DNA of 64,000 nt from Natronococcus sp. CG52 (lineage in GTDB: Archaea > Halobacteriota > Halobacteria > Halobacteriales > Natrialbaceae). The notes beneath the pieces are model-generated. The model did not search any database. It had not been told where the DNA came from and saw nothing but the letters and a program-made list of their open reading frames with translations. Each line of letters opens with the position of its first letter. The stretch's first letter is position 1. The DNA lies in NCBI RefSeq assembly GCF_023913515.1, contig NZ_CP099391.1, forward strand, positions 2,666,001 to 2,730,000, in the 5' to 3' direction. Of this stretch, positions 43,645-51,853 are shown piece after piece. The translations under genes and the position numbers were made by a program.

Positions 43645-44763
43645 ATGAACGATACCGAGTACCACAGGCGGCTCGGGATCGGGGAGGCGGCGTTCGACGC
43701 GCTCGAAGACCACCTCGAGCACCGCAGCTACGAGGGGCGGGAGTACCGCCATCTGCCGGACTACCGCCACGGCGTCGAGCGCGGAACCGCACTGATCGAC
43801 GGGGCGGTCGTCCGCGGATTCCCGAAGATTCCGCGAACGCTCGTGCTCGAGACCGGGATCCCGAACCAGTTCGACGGCCGGGTCGCCGTCGAGGAGAAGC
43901 TCAACGGCTACAACGTTCGGATTGCCCGCGTCGGCGGCGACCAGTTGGCGTTCACGCGAAGCGGCATGGTCTGTCCGTTCTCGACCCGAATGATCGACCG
44001 GCTGGTCGACCTCGAGTCGCTGTTCGACGAGTTCCGGGAGGCGATGGTCTGTGGCGAGATGATCGGACCGGAGAACCCCTACACGGTCCACGACTATCCG
44101 GACGTGGACTCGTTGGCCTTCCGAGCGTTCGACTGGCGGAACCGCCGGTCGGGCGAACCGCTCGACCTCCGGGAACGCCGCGAGCGCTACGAGCGCTTCG
44201 ACGTCCCGCAGACGCCGCTCTTCGGAATCTACGGCGTCGACGAGGCGGCGAGCGAGGTCCGGTCGGTGATCGATCGCCTCGACGCCGAGGCTCGCGAGGG
44301 CGTCGTGATGAAGTCTCCGACCGGGGCGACGCAGCTCAAGTACACGACGTCGGCCTCGAGCCGGGACGACCTCGCGTACGCGTTCTCACTGCCGTTCGAT
44401 TACGGCCAGGAATTCATGTTCCGGCGGCTTCTCAGGGAAGGGTTCCAGACCGTCGAGTGGGACGAATCCGACGATGTCACCCGCGAGCGGGCCCACGAGC
44501 TGGGTGAAGCGATCCTGCTGTCGATGCGGGACGCAATCGAGACCGTTGACGACGGCGGCTCGGTCGGTGAGCGCCACACCGTGCGTGCCAGTTCGGAGAC
44601 GGTCGACGTGCTGCTCGAGCATCTCCGCGGCCAGGGATTACAACTCGAGATCGAAGACGAGCGCGACGAGGACGGCGATCGGGTGGTTACCTTCCGCAAG
44701 CGCGTCCAGTCGAGCAACGACAGGATTCGAAACTACCTCGAGGGGCAGATCGTCACGGAGTGA
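43645..44763 (+). CDS. ATP-dependent RNA ligase (archaeal Rnl3 type, TIGR01209)
   Basis: Nucleotidyltransferase RNA ligase of 372 residues, like Pyrococcus Pab1020 and Methanothermobacter MthRnl, which can circularise or join 5'-phosphate RNA. The adenylation motif I KxxG is in VAVEEKLNGYNVRIAR with the lysine near 86. Motif III/IIIa VCGEMIGPENPYTV near 134 and SLAFRAFDW, motif IV AREGVVMKS near 219, and motif V TQLKYTTSAS near 232 are intact. The helical C-terminal region (YAFSLPFDYGQEFMFRRLLREGFQ) is the dimerisation part in structures of this family. Its usual partner gene lies upstream on the other strand. Confidence 0.92.
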   Translation: MNDTEYHRRLGIGEAAFDALEDHLEHRSYEGREYRHLPDYRHGVERGTALIDGAVVRGFPKIPRTLVLETGIPNQFDGRVAVEEKLNGYNVRIARVGGDQLAFTRSGMVCPFSTRMIDRLVDLESLFDEFREAMVCGEMIGPENPYTVHDYPDVDSLAFRAFDWRNRRSGEPLDLRERRERYERFDVPQTPLFGIYGVDEAASEVRSVIDRLDAEAREGVVMKSPTGATQLKYTTSASSRDDLAYAFSLPFDYGQEFMFRRLLREGFQTVEWDESDDVTRERAHELGEAILLSMRDAIETVDDGGSVGERHTVRASSETVDVLLEHLRGQGLQLEIEDERDEDGDRVVTFRKRVQSSNDRIRNYLEGQIVTE

Positions 44764-44952
44764 GCGGACGGAGCGTGAGGAGAGCGGCGAGGTGCGACTC
44801 GAGCCCGCTGACTCCGTCGAACCCGCGATCGGTTCGGAGCGGTACGAGCGAGCCGTGCCGGTTACCTGCCCGCTACCGGGATAGCAGAGAGGGAAGTGAG
44901 AATGATACGCACGGCCAAATCAGTAGAGAGTGTGACGTCCCGGGCTACAACA

Positions 44953-44960
44953 CTTATAAA
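44953..44960 (+). promoter_or_regulatory. TATA box of the first HalOD1 gene
   Basis: CTTATAAACGC is centred 27 bases before the GTG at 44984, matching leaderless initiation. The same TTATAAACGC string occurs before the second HalOD1 gene near 47718. Confidence 0.6.
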
Positions 44961-44983
44961 CGCACGTAAAGCCGACCGGACCC

Positions 44984-45259
44984 GTGAGCAATTCTGAGAG
45001 CGAAGCACTTCCGATCCGATCACGGTACGATTGGTCGACGATCAGCCCGAGTCTGGCGGTCATCGATGCGCTCGCTACGGCCGAGGAAACGGATCCTGAA
45101 GAGTTGGCGATGGTCTCCGACACCACTCTGTACACGCACGTGGATCCTGAAGCGCTCGATACGGTCGTTGCCGACGGGGATCGCGTCACCGTCTCGTTTA
45201 CGATCGGCGACTATCGGGTTCGAATCGACGGCGACGTGGTGACTATCGGCGATTCGTGA
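44984..45259 (+). CDS. HalOD1 output-domain protein (copy 1)
   Basis: A stand-alone HalOD1 domain of 91 residues (haloarchaeal signalling output domain). It shows WSTISPSLAVIDALATAEETDPEELAMVSD, THVDPEALDTVVADGDRVTVSFTIGDYRVRIDGDVVTI, the usual helix-then-beta core. Biochemical function of the domain is unknown; fused forms follow sensor or receiver domains. A broken DUF7344 gene lies on the opposite strand immediately after it. A second copy lies at 47839. Confidence 0.78.
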   Translation: MSNSESEALPIRSRYDWSTISPSLAVIDALATAEETDPEELAMVSDTTLYTHVDPEALDTVVADGDRVTVSFTIGDYRVRIDGDVVTIGDS

Positions 45260-45276
45260 TTCGGTCGCCGTTCGGG

Positions 45277-45441
45277 CTACGTCGGAACGTCGATCGGACT
45301 GACTGACCGGAGGTGCGGTTCCAACCGAGCGAGTTTCGCCGTCGGCCCGGCGAGCGATCGGTGTTCGTCGTGCTCGACGAGTTTCGGGAGGTGGACGTGT
45401 TGGAGCGAAACCGCGATACGGGTCAGTTCACCGTCCGACAT
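45277..45441 (-). pseudogene. Truncated DUF7344-type winged-helix fragment
   Basis: An intact small frame of 54 residues starts MSDGELTRIAVSLQHVHLPKLVEHDEHRS. The LTRIAVSLQHVHLPKLVEHD part aligns by eye with LLLRLDHTHLPKLEETG of the 4.7-kb protein and LERMEISLHHRELPQLHEA of the 48.3-kb protein, i.e. only the second half of the DUF7344 domain remains; the usual first helices are missing. After that the sequence diverges (LAGPTAKLARLEPHLRSV). It is either a remnant or a short variant. Confidence 0.6.
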
Positions 45442-45515
45442 ACTCGTTATCTATTCGTCGCGTTACGTGGATAGGTTATCCGGGCGCAGACGCTGGGCTG
45501 GCGTTCCGCCTCCGA

Positions 45516-46193
45516 TCACTCGCGCAGGTCCGCATGGATCTCCGCGATCCGGTCGGCCCCCTCCTCGACGTAGCCGCCGTGGTAACACAGCGTCTGCTCG
45601 ACGTCCAGCTCGGCGAGTCGGCCGACTGATTCGGTGGCGCGGTCCATATCCGGCGTGAACTCCGGTTTCGGTCCGGAGAGCGATTCGTTTCCGTCCGCGA
45701 CGAGCGCGTCGCCGGCGAGTAGCAGTCGGTTCTCCGAGAACTGCAGCGAAATATGGCCCGGCGAGTGACCAGGCGTCTCGACGACCTCCATCGGGCCCGC
45801 GAGCGTGGGAATACGGACTCCATCGACGAGTTCCAGATCGATCGGGACCGGCGGATATCGATCGTCATCACCTTTGATCGGATCGCGCTCGCCGGCGACG
45901 TACGGCGCTTCGTCGCGATGCGTCGCGACGGTCGCGTCGACGGCTGTGAGGAGTTCCGAGAGCCCACCGGCGTGATCGCCGTCGTGGTGGGTGAGTACGA
46001 TCAGCCGGACGTCTTCGAGCGAGAACCCGAGACTTTCAAGGTGAGTCTCGAGTCCGCCGACGGCACCCTCCGGACCGACGTCGACGAGCACGAGTCCGCG
46101 ATCCGTTTCGACGACTGCAGGAGTGATTGTGAGCGACTGCCCGCCGTACTCGAGCGAGAGCGGGAGCGCGTGGACGTGTGCATCGTTCTGCAT
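45516..46193 (-). CDS. MBL-fold metallo-hydrolase
   Basis: Metallo-beta-lactamase fold hydrolase of 225 residues. Motif HxHxDH is present as LTHHDGDHAGGLSELL near 67, later metal ligands are ETPGHSPGHISL near 139, GDALVADG near 160 and LCYHGGY near 210. The size and pattern match the glyoxalase II/thiolesterase-like general branch; the substrate is undetermined. It stands alone between HalOD1 copy 1 and the HTH regulator region. Confidence 0.88.
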   Translation of the reverse strand: MQNDAHVHALPLSLEYGGQSLTITPAVVETDRGLVLVDVGPEGAVGGLETHLESLGFSLEDVRLIVLTHHDGDHAGGLSELLTAVDATVATHRDEAPYVAGERDPIKGDDDRYPPVPIDLELVDGVRIPTLAGPMEVVETPGHSPGHISLQFSENRLLLAGDALVADGNESLSGPKPEFTPDMDRATESVGRLAELDVEQTLCYHGGYVEEGADRIAEIHADLRE

Positions 46194-46647
46194 ACAGCAC
46201 CCATTCGGCCGACACTATATGGATCTCCTGTCCGCGACGGATCACTCTGACCGAACGGTCGGGAGAACGGTTCCTGGAACCGTAACCGCCGGCAGCGACC
46301 CTATGGAGTTCTCCGCGTCGCGGACGAAAACCGACGACACACATAAATTCGTGTCTCACGAAAGATCCGTCGTTGATGCAACGCAAGCGCCAGTTCCCCA
46401 CGCTCGACGTTCGACTCGAGCGACCCAGCGGATGGGGTGAAGCGGGAACTAGCCCTCCTCCCGGGAAGGAGCAACGTCGAGTCTCCGTTCCGCGAGGATG
46501 GCACGGGAGTACGCTGCAGTGGCAGCACTCGGTTCCGAAATCGATCCCGTCGACGGCGATGCGCATCTCGAGGGGGGCGAGACGCTACTTCCCGATCACT
46601 TCCGAGCGAGCGACTGAAACGAGCGGATCGAGCCGAACGGAGGGACG
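46194..46647. other. Intergenic region with no convincing gene
   Basis: About 450 bases. ACATAAATTC near 46341-46350 is a good TATA-like box for rightward transcription. Two weak frames follow: one from 46376 ending in ATGA overlap with the next gene but unlike any protein in composition, and one of 39 codons (46498-46617) with haloarchaeal codon use. Neither is supported by similarity I can recall. Could be the leader of the HTH gene. Confidence 0.5.
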
Positions 46648-47475
46648 ATGACCGTGACCGAGTCCAGCGCCGGATCGGACGATTACGACGGCCAGAGCGG
46701 GCCTGCGGAGACCGACGAGAGCCGCCAGGAACTCCTGACCGAGGCCGTTCGTCGATCCGACCTGCTCACCGCGTTACAGTCCTCGCCAGCCAGTCCCAGC
46801 GAACTCGAACAGTCGCTAGATATCTCCCGATCGACCGTCCATCGTGCACTCAAGACGCTGAAAGAGTTGAATCTGGTCGAGAAAACCGGCGGACAGTACG
46901 AACTCACTGGCGTCGGGATGTTCGTAGCGAGAGAGACGAGCGTCTACCGTGAGCGTGTCGACGCGGCGATGTCGCTCGAGCCGTTCCTCAACCTCGTCGA
47001 AGTCGACGACATTCCCGTGGAACACTTCGCCGATGCGGAGGTCACCAGGCCGAAGCCGCGGCAGCCACACTACTCGGTCCGGCGAATCATCGACCTGATC
47101 GAGCGCTCGGAGCACCTCCGGATCTTCTCGACGATCATCTCACCGTTCTACGTCGACGTCGCTCACCGGGAGATGCTCGACGGCATGGAGATCCAGGCGA
47201 TCTTCAACGAAGGGATTATCGACATCGTTCTCGGCGAGTACGAGCAGGAAGCGTACGAGGCGTTCGAAACCGGCTGCTTCGACGTGTACATGCACGCGAA
47301 CCTTCCGTTCGAGCTCTTTCTCTTCGACGACAGGATCGGCATGGCAGCTCACGACCAGAACGGGATTGCACGCGTCTTCGTGGAGACCCAGTCCGAGGAG
47401 GCGATCGACTGGGCGACGGACCTCTACGAGCGGTACCTCGAGCAGTCGACTGCGCTCTCGCCGACGCTCGAGTGA
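46648..47475 (+). CDS. Helix-turn-helix regulator with FilR1-like domain
   Basis: Transcription factor of 275 residues. The N-terminal winged helix is LLTALQSSPASPSELEQSLDISRSTVHRALKTLKELNLVEKTGGQYELTG in sequence order (ArsR/MarR-like, about 38-88). The larger C-terminal part (about 110-265) follows the FilR1/DUF1724 pattern seen in many haloarchaeal regulators: VRRIIDLIERSEHLRIFSTIISPFYV, then IQAIFNEGIIDIVL and HANLPFELFLFDDRIGMAAHDQNGIARVFVET. Ligand and targets are unknown. It is embedded among small HalOD1 and DUF7344 genes. Confidence 0.83.
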   Translation: MTVTESSAGSDDYDGQSGPAETDESRQELLTEAVRRSDLLTALQSSPASPSELEQSLDISRSTVHRALKTLKELNLVEKTGGQYELTGVGMFVARETSVYRERVDAAMSLEPFLNLVEVDDIPVEHFADAEVTRPKPRQPHYSVRRIIDLIERSEHLRIFSTIISPFYVDVAHREMLDGMEIQAIFNEGIIDIVLGEYEQEAYEAFETGCFDVYMHANLPFELFLFDDRIGMAAHDQNGIARVFVETQSEEAIDWATDLYERYLEQSTALSPTLE

Positions 47476-47838
47476 CGGGTTTCGAATCTCGAGACGGATC
47501 GATCGCCCGAGCTGGCGCGTCTCCTCGGTGACGGCCTGCTGGCCACTCGGCCGAGACGCCCGCGATTCGACGATCGATACCGCTCTGACGTGGTCCCGCG
47601 GCTGGGCCGTCTCTCAGGTATGGGAATTGTCCCGGAATAGAATCACAGTACGGACCTGTGAACGTAACTACCCGTGAAACAGTATCTCGGTCCTGCAGAG
47701 GCGTCTCGGAGATGGTTATAAACGCCGGTCTACAGTACAACGCGTGAACGGCAAATTCCTCCCGCTAAATTGGAGTTGAGCGATTCAGATATGAACGAGC
47801 CGCCACCCCGAACCGGCAAATAGAACGGTGACAACGTA
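47476..47838. other. Leader region of the second HalOD1 gene with two mini-ORFs
   Basis: About 360 bases. GGTTATAAACGC near 47714-47725 matches the promoter of HalOD1 copy 1. About 26 bases on is GTG 47744 opening an 11-codon frame (MNGKFLPLNWS) ending at 47779; ATG 47791 opens a 10-codon frame (MNEPPPRTGK) ending at 47823; the HalOD1 ATG is at 47839. The rest shows nothing recognisable. Confidence 0.5.
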
Positions 47839-48150
47839 ATGAACCAAGATACAAACGCGTCAGAACCATCCGTTGAATACGAGCCAGTACGCGGCTCATA
47901 CAGGATGACACGACCAATCGTCGGTGATGTCGGCATCGAAACGATCCGCGCTGTCGCCGAAATCTCGAACACCGATCCGGTCGATATGGAGCCAGTCTAC
48001 AACGACTTCGATCCCCAGCTACTCGATAGTCTGTACGAAAGCTATCTGAATGGAAACCTCGAAATCGACGGACGAATCGTCGTGACTATTGCGAATCATC
48101 GAGTGACCATCGAAGGAGACGGAACGATCAGGATCTACCCGCCCGAGTGA
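47839..48150 (+). CDS. HalOD1 output-domain protein (copy 2)
   Basis: A stand-alone HalOD1 domain, 103 residues. Core features parallel copy 1: VGIETIRAVAEISNTDPVDMEPVYNDFDPQLLDSLYESYL and NLEIDGRIVVTIANHRVTIEGDGTIRIY. The pairwise identity to copy 1 is moderate. It is followed by a full-length DUF7344 gene on the same strand, whereas copy 1 has only a DUF7344 fragment on the opposite strand. Start ATG 47839 chosen; see mini-ORFs upstream. Confidence 0.78.
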   Translation: MNQDTNASEPSVEYEPVRGSYRMTRPIVGDVGIETIRAVAEISNTDPVDMEPVYNDFDPQLLDSLYESYLNGNLEIDGRIVVTIANHRVTIEGDGTIRIYPPE

Positions 48151-48315
48151 GATTCTCGATTTCGTGCTCGAGGCAGGATCGATAGAGTCTGCCAGAGATG
48201 ACAGTCATCGAGAGCGATCAGTGGCGAGTGCCAACTGACCGCTTATGCGCATCGAAGACGAATCCCTTCGGAGAGATCACATCCAACAGGCACCGGTCCT
48301 GTCGGAGAGTACACG

Positions 48316-48666
48316 ATGGACAGAGCTACCGATAACCCGGGCGCGGTATCACTCGACGAGGTCTTCGAACAGCTCGCTGCCCGGCGACGACGGTACGTAC
48401 TCTACGAGCTGCAGGACGAGGATCACGTAGAGCGACCGGAACTCGCCCGTCGAGTTGCCGCCAGGGAACGCGGCTGTGACGTCGACGACGTCGCGTCGAG
48501 CGACCTCGAGCGCATGGAAATCTCGCTCCACCATCGCGAACTCCCACAACTGCACGAGGCGAAGTTCCTCCAGTACGACGAGCGCCAGGGTGACGTCTCC
48601 GTCACCCAGTACTTCGATCTGGTCGAGAAGTACCTGCAACTCGCCAGGGAGGACGAACGAAATTGA
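48316..48666 (+). CDS. DUF7344 domain protein
   Basis: A 116-residue winged-helix-like DUF7344 protein. Order of elements: LDEVFEQLAARRRRYVLYELQ (first helices), DEDHVERPELARRVAARERGC, then DLERMEISLHHRELPQLHEAKFLQYDERQGDV, the family's hallmark helix-wing, then a C-terminal helix. The RRRRYVL stretch is typical of these DNA-binding proteins. Probably a transcription regulator; no target known. It ends 48 bases before the convergent cystathionine synthase gene. Confidence 0.8.
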   Translation: MDRATDNPGAVSLDEVFEQLAARRRRYVLYELQDEDHVERPELARRVAARERGCDVDDVASSDLERMEISLHHRELPQLHEAKFLQYDERQGDVSVTQYFDLVEKYLQLAREDERN

Positions 48667-48713
48667 ACCGTATCGACGGGGCCTGTAAACGAAGGATGGA
48701 GGCGTCGTCTCGG

Positions 48714-49895
48714 TTACTGAAGCGCCGACTCGATTGCCTGCTCGAGGTCATCGATCAGGTCGTCCTCGTGTTCGATGCCGACGCTAACACGAATGAGGCT
48801 GTCCGTGAGACCGGCTGCGACTCGCTCCTCGCGAGGGATCGCCGCGTGGGTCATCGGCGCCGGCTGCTCGATCAGGCTCTCGACCCCGCCCAGGCTCTCG
48901 GCGAGCGTGAAGACGTCCGTACTCGAAACGACCTCGCTCGCCTCCTCTAAGCTCGCGTCGAGTTCGAAGCTGAGCATCCCGCCGAAGTCGTCCATCTGCT
49001 CGCGGGCGATCTCGTGGCCGGGGTGGGACTCGAGGCCCGGGTAGTGGACCCGGTCGACGTCCGGGTGATCGTCGAGCCACTCGGCGATCGCACGGGCGTT
49101 CTCGCAGTGGCGGTCCATCCGGACTGGCAGGGTCTTCGTCCCCCGGAGGACGAGGAAAGACTCGAAGGGGCCGGGGGTCGCGCCGACCGAGTTCTGGTAG
49201 AAGCCGAAGCGCTCGTCCAGTTCCTCGTCGTTCGTCACCAGCGCGCCGCCGACGACGTCGGAGTGGCCGCCGAGGTACTTCGTCAGCGAGTGCGAGACGA
49301 CGTCCGCACCTAACTCCAGGGGCCGCTGGAGGTACGGCGTCGCGAAGGTGTTGTCGATCGCACAGAGCGCGTCGTTCGCGTGGGCGATCTCGGCGGCGCC
49401 TTCGATATCGACGATCGACATGAGCGGATTGGTCGGCGTCTCGAGCCAGAGCAGTTCCGTGTTCTCCCGAAACGCGGCGTCGATCTCATCGAGATCGGTC
49501 ATATCGACGAACGAGAACTCGACGTCGTAGTCCTCGTAGACCTGCGTGAAGATGCGGTGGGTGCCGCCGTAGACGTCATTGCCCGTGACGACGTGATCGC
49601 CGGCCTCGAGCAGATTCAGGACCGTGTTGATCGACCCCATGCCGCTCGAGAAACAGCGGCCGTAGTCGCCGTTCTCGAGGCTCGCGAGGTTCTCCTCGAG
49701 GTCGGTTCGGGTCGGATTGCCGGTCCGCGAGTACTCGTAGCCGCGGTGCTCGCCGGGGGCGTCCTGCTCGTACGTGGAGTTCGCAAAGATCGGCGTCATC
49801 AGCGCGCCGGTCTCCTCGTCGGGCTCCTGTCCGGCGTGGATCGATCGGGTCTCGAACCGGAACCGGTCGTCGTCGCTGCCGCTGTCGTCGTCCAT
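48714..49895 (-). CDS. Cystathionine gamma-synthase/lyase-type PLP enzyme
   Basis: Cys/Met-metabolism PLP enzyme of 393 residues. Hallmarks: FETRSIHAGQEPDEETGALMTPIF near 13, EYSRTGNPTRTDLEENLASLE near 55, SSGMGSINTVLNLL near 85, DNTFATPYLQRPLELGADVV near 183, PLP lysine in HSLTKYLGGHSDVVGG near 208, and ESLGGVESLIEQPAPMTHA near 342. It may form cystathionine or split it; context (methionine synthase at 58 kb) does not decide. The ATG at 49895 gives family length; codons further upstream run into the rpl21e promoter. Confidence 0.92.
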   Translation of the reverse strand: MDDDSGSDDDRFRFETRSIHAGQEPDEETGALMTPIFANSTYEQDAPGEHRGYEYSRTGNPTRTDLEENLASLENGDYGRCFSSGMGSINTVLNLLEAGDHVVTGNDVYGGTHRIFTQVYEDYDVEFSFVDMTDLDEIDAAFRENTELLWLETPTNPLMSIVDIEGAAEIAHANDALCAIDNTFATPYLQRPLELGADVVSHSLTKYLGGHSDVVGGALVTNDEELDERFGFYQNSVGATPGPFESFLVLRGTKTLPVRMDRHCENARAIAEWLDDHPDVDRVHYPGLESHPGHEIAREQMDDFGGMLSFELDASLEEASEVVSSTDVFTLAESLGGVESLIEQPAPMTHAAIPREERVAAGLTDSLIRVSVGIEHEDDLIDDLEQAIESALQ

Positions 49896-49988
49896 GCGTG
49901 CGACAATGAGACCGAGCAGGGTTACTCTTACCGTTCGTTCTGATCCGGTCTCCCACCGAGTACGAGGACGGTCGCGGACAAACGTGCG

Positions 49989-49997
49989 TTTTATAAC
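49989..49997 (+). promoter_or_regulatory. TATA box of the rpl21e-rpoF unit
   Basis: TTTTATAACC lies about 32 bases before the rpl21e ATG, leaving a very short leader. Confidence 0.6.
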
Positions 49998-50025
49998 CGT
50001 CACAGAGTAAGAGGGCCGTACGACT

Positions 50026-50334
50026 ATGCCCAACTCTAAAGGACCTCGTCAAGGGACCCGGGACAAGCTTTCGAACACACCTCGAGACCGCGGCGCGTCG
50101 CCGCCACAGCGAGCGATCCAGCAGTACGACGACGGACAGAAAGTTCACCTGAAGATCGACCCGAGTATCCAGGACGGACGCTTCCACCCGCGCTTCGACG
50201 GCCGCACCGGCGAAGTCGTCGGAAAGCAGGGCAAGGCGTTCAAGGTGCAGATCGTCGACGGCGGCAAGGAGAAGACGCTGATCGTCACCGCCGCTCACCT
50301 TCGCGCACAGGACCAGGACGAAGTCAGCGTCTGA
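50026..50334 (+). CDS. rpl21e: 50S ribosomal protein L21e
   Basis: Ribosomal protein of 102 residues, archaeal/eukaryotic type. It begins [17 protein letters not shown] and shows [29 protein letters not shown] and [24 protein letters not shown], diagnostic of the family. It opens the L21e-RpoF-DUF655 run and rpoF starts seven bases after its stop. Confidence 0.96.
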   Translation: MPNSKGPRQGTRDKLSNTPRDRGASPPQRAIQQYDDGQKVHLKIDPSIQDGRFHPRFDGRTGEVVGKQGKAFKVQIVDGGKEKTLIVTAAHLRAQDQDEVSV

Positions 50335-50341
50335 GTTCACG

Positions 50342-50698
50342 ATGACGATCTTCAAAGAGATCGTCGACGAGGAGTTCCTGACGGTTTCGGAAACGAAGGA
50401 ACTGCTCGCCGACATCGAGGCCGAGCGCGCACTGGACGAGGACCGGGAGCTGCGCTACGAGCTCGCGCGAGCGATCGAACACGCCAACCGATTCGCGGTC
50501 CTCGAGCCCGAGGAGGCCCAGTCGCTCGTCGACGACCTGCAGGACGTAGAGAAGGTCGACGAGCCGACGGCGTACAAGATCGCCGATCTCCTGCCGCGTG
50601 ATCGTGACGAACTCCGGTCCGTGTACGCTCAGCAGCGCTACTCGCTGTCCGGAGACGAACTCGACGAGATTCTCAACGTCGTTGCGCAGTACGCCTGA
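50342..50698 (+). CDS. rpoF: RNA polymerase subunit RpoF (Rpb4-like)
   Basis: Rpb4/RPC9-family subunit of 118 residues which forms the stalk with RpoE. Key regions: EFLTVSETKELLADIEAER and VEKVDEPTAYKIADLLPRDRDELRSVYAQQRYSLSGDELDEIL, matching the HRDC-like core. It is encoded between rpl21e and a DUF655 gene, the usual archaeal order. Confidence 0.93.
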   Translation: MTIFKEIVDEEFLTVSETKELLADIEAERALDEDRELRYELARAIEHANRFAVLEPEEAQSLVDDLQDVEKVDEPTAYKIADLLPRDRDELRSVYAQQRYSLSGDELDEILNVVAQYA

Positions 50699-50743
50699 CG
50701 GCGGGCCGATTCTTTAAGTGCGCCGTCGCCGTATCGGAGAGTA

Positions 50744-51331
50744 ATGAGCGAAGTCGATAGCGACGAGACGGACGTTCGACGCGCGGTCGTGTTGGACTAC
50801 CTCGCACACGGACTGTCGGACGACAGGCGACCCCAGTACGAACGGTCACCGGCAGGGTACGCACTCGACGTCGAGGACTTCGAGCTCTACCAGGTCGCGT
50901 TCGACGACGAGGCGCGGCTCACCATCGGCACCGACATCGTCATCGAGCCGGAAGCCGAGCGGGACGTCGTCGTCGAGTGCCGACAGGTCGAGTACGAGGA
51001 CCTCACCTCGGGCGCCCAGTCGGAACTCGAGTACGTCGTCCAGGACCTCGTCGAGGAGGACGAAGGGCGGTTCGTCGACTTCTACAACGACGCCCAGCCG
51101 ATCACGCTGCGACTCCACCAGCTGAACCTCCTGCCCGGGATCGGGAAGAAACTGCGCAACGGCATCCTCGAGGAACGAAAGCGCAAACCCTTCGAGAGCT
51201 TCGAGGAGCTGTCCGAACGGGTCTCGGGGCTGCACGATCCGGACGAGATCCTCGTCGAGCGGATTCTCGAGGAACTGCGCGACGACGACCTGAAGTATCG
51301 AACGTTCGTCGGCCGACGGGACGAGCAGTAG
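50744..51331 (+). CDS. DUF655 family protein (helix-hairpin-helix, predicted RNA binding)
   Basis: A 195-residue archaeal protein. The N-terminal half has an OB-like beta pattern (AVVLDYLAHGLSDDRRPQYERSPAGYALD; LTIGTDIVIEPEAERDVVVECRQVEYEDL) and the C-terminal half has a helix-hairpin-helix region (LHQLNLLPGIGKKLRNGILEERKRKPFESFEELSERVSGLHDP, in sequence order). The family lies between rpoF and ksgA in many archaea and is predicted to act in rRNA or translation-linked processes. Function untested to my knowledge. Confidence 0.9.
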   Translation: MSEVDSDETDVRRAVVLDYLAHGLSDDRRPQYERSPAGYALDVEDFELYQVAFDDEARLTIGTDIVIEPEAERDVVVECRQVEYEDLTSGAQSELEYVVQDLVEEDEGRFVDFYNDAQPITLRLHQLNLLPGIGKKLRNGILEERKRKPFESFEELSERVSGLHDPDEILVERILEELRDDDLKYRTFVGRRDEQ

Positions 51332-51334
51332 TAC

Positions 51335-51853
51335 CTACTCGCCGTCCGCCACTTTTCGGGAGGGATCGGTATCCAGTCGGTTCCCCGTGAGGTGAGCGAA
51401 CGCCGCGCCGGCAAAGCCGGCGACGGCGAACTGAATGGGGACTCCGAGTGCCCGACCGGCAAACAGGATGACGTCGAGGGGTCGGATCCCTTCGACGGTC
51501 GCTCCGTCCGCCGTAATCAGCAGGTAGAGCAGCGCGAAGCACATCGGAATCAGGTATCCGATCAGGCCGCCGAAGCCGACCGCGAGCGCGAATTGTCGAT
51601 AGCGACGTCGGAGATCGAGGTCGGTCCCGATCCAGTACCCCAGCGCGAACACGGCCCCGAATCCGAGAACGAAAGCCGTGGCGTCTACGGTGTAGTGATA
51701 CAGCACGAGCGTCTCGCCCGGCGTGTCGAGTTGTGGAAACCGGCCCCACTCTCCGGCGACGAGTTGCTGCGTTACGTATCCCGGCGAGAGGTGGACGACC
51801 GAGAGGGCGAACCCGAGGAGGGCGGCGCCGACCGCGCTTTTCCGACGGCTCAT
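51335..51853 (-). CDS. Four-helix membrane protein of unknown function
   Basis: A 172-residue protein with four hydrophobic segments (VGAALLGFALSVVHLSPGYV, AFVLGFGAVFALGYWIGTDL, FALAVGFGGLIGYLIPMCFALLYLLI, VILFAGRALGVPIQFAVAGFAGAAFAHL). It lies on the opposite strand between the DUF655 and ksgA genes, whose neighbouring is otherwise conserved; its stop is three bases beyond the DUF655 stop. No family recognised. Likely an insertion into the old gene order. Confidence 0.7.
   Translation of the reverse strand: MSRRKSAVGAALLGFALSVVHLSPGYVTQQLVAGEWGRFPQLDTPGETLVLYHYTVDATAFVLGFGAVFALGYWIGTDLDLRRRYRQFALAVGFGGLIGYLIPMCFALLYLLITADGATVEGIRPLDVILFAGRALGVPIQFAVAGFAGAAFAHLTGNRLDTDPSRKVADGE

Noticed and set aside
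46376-46651. Possible 91-codon gene before the HTH regulator, overlapping its start by ATGA
   Set aside because: A TATA-like box is correctly placed, but the composition (many Arg, Ser and Pro, few hydrophobics) is unlike a folded haloarchaeal protein; kept as intergenic with low certainty.
48245-48430. Possible 61-codon gene before the DUF7344 gene
   Set aside because: It overlaps the start of the well-supported DUF7344 frame and has no protein-like pattern.
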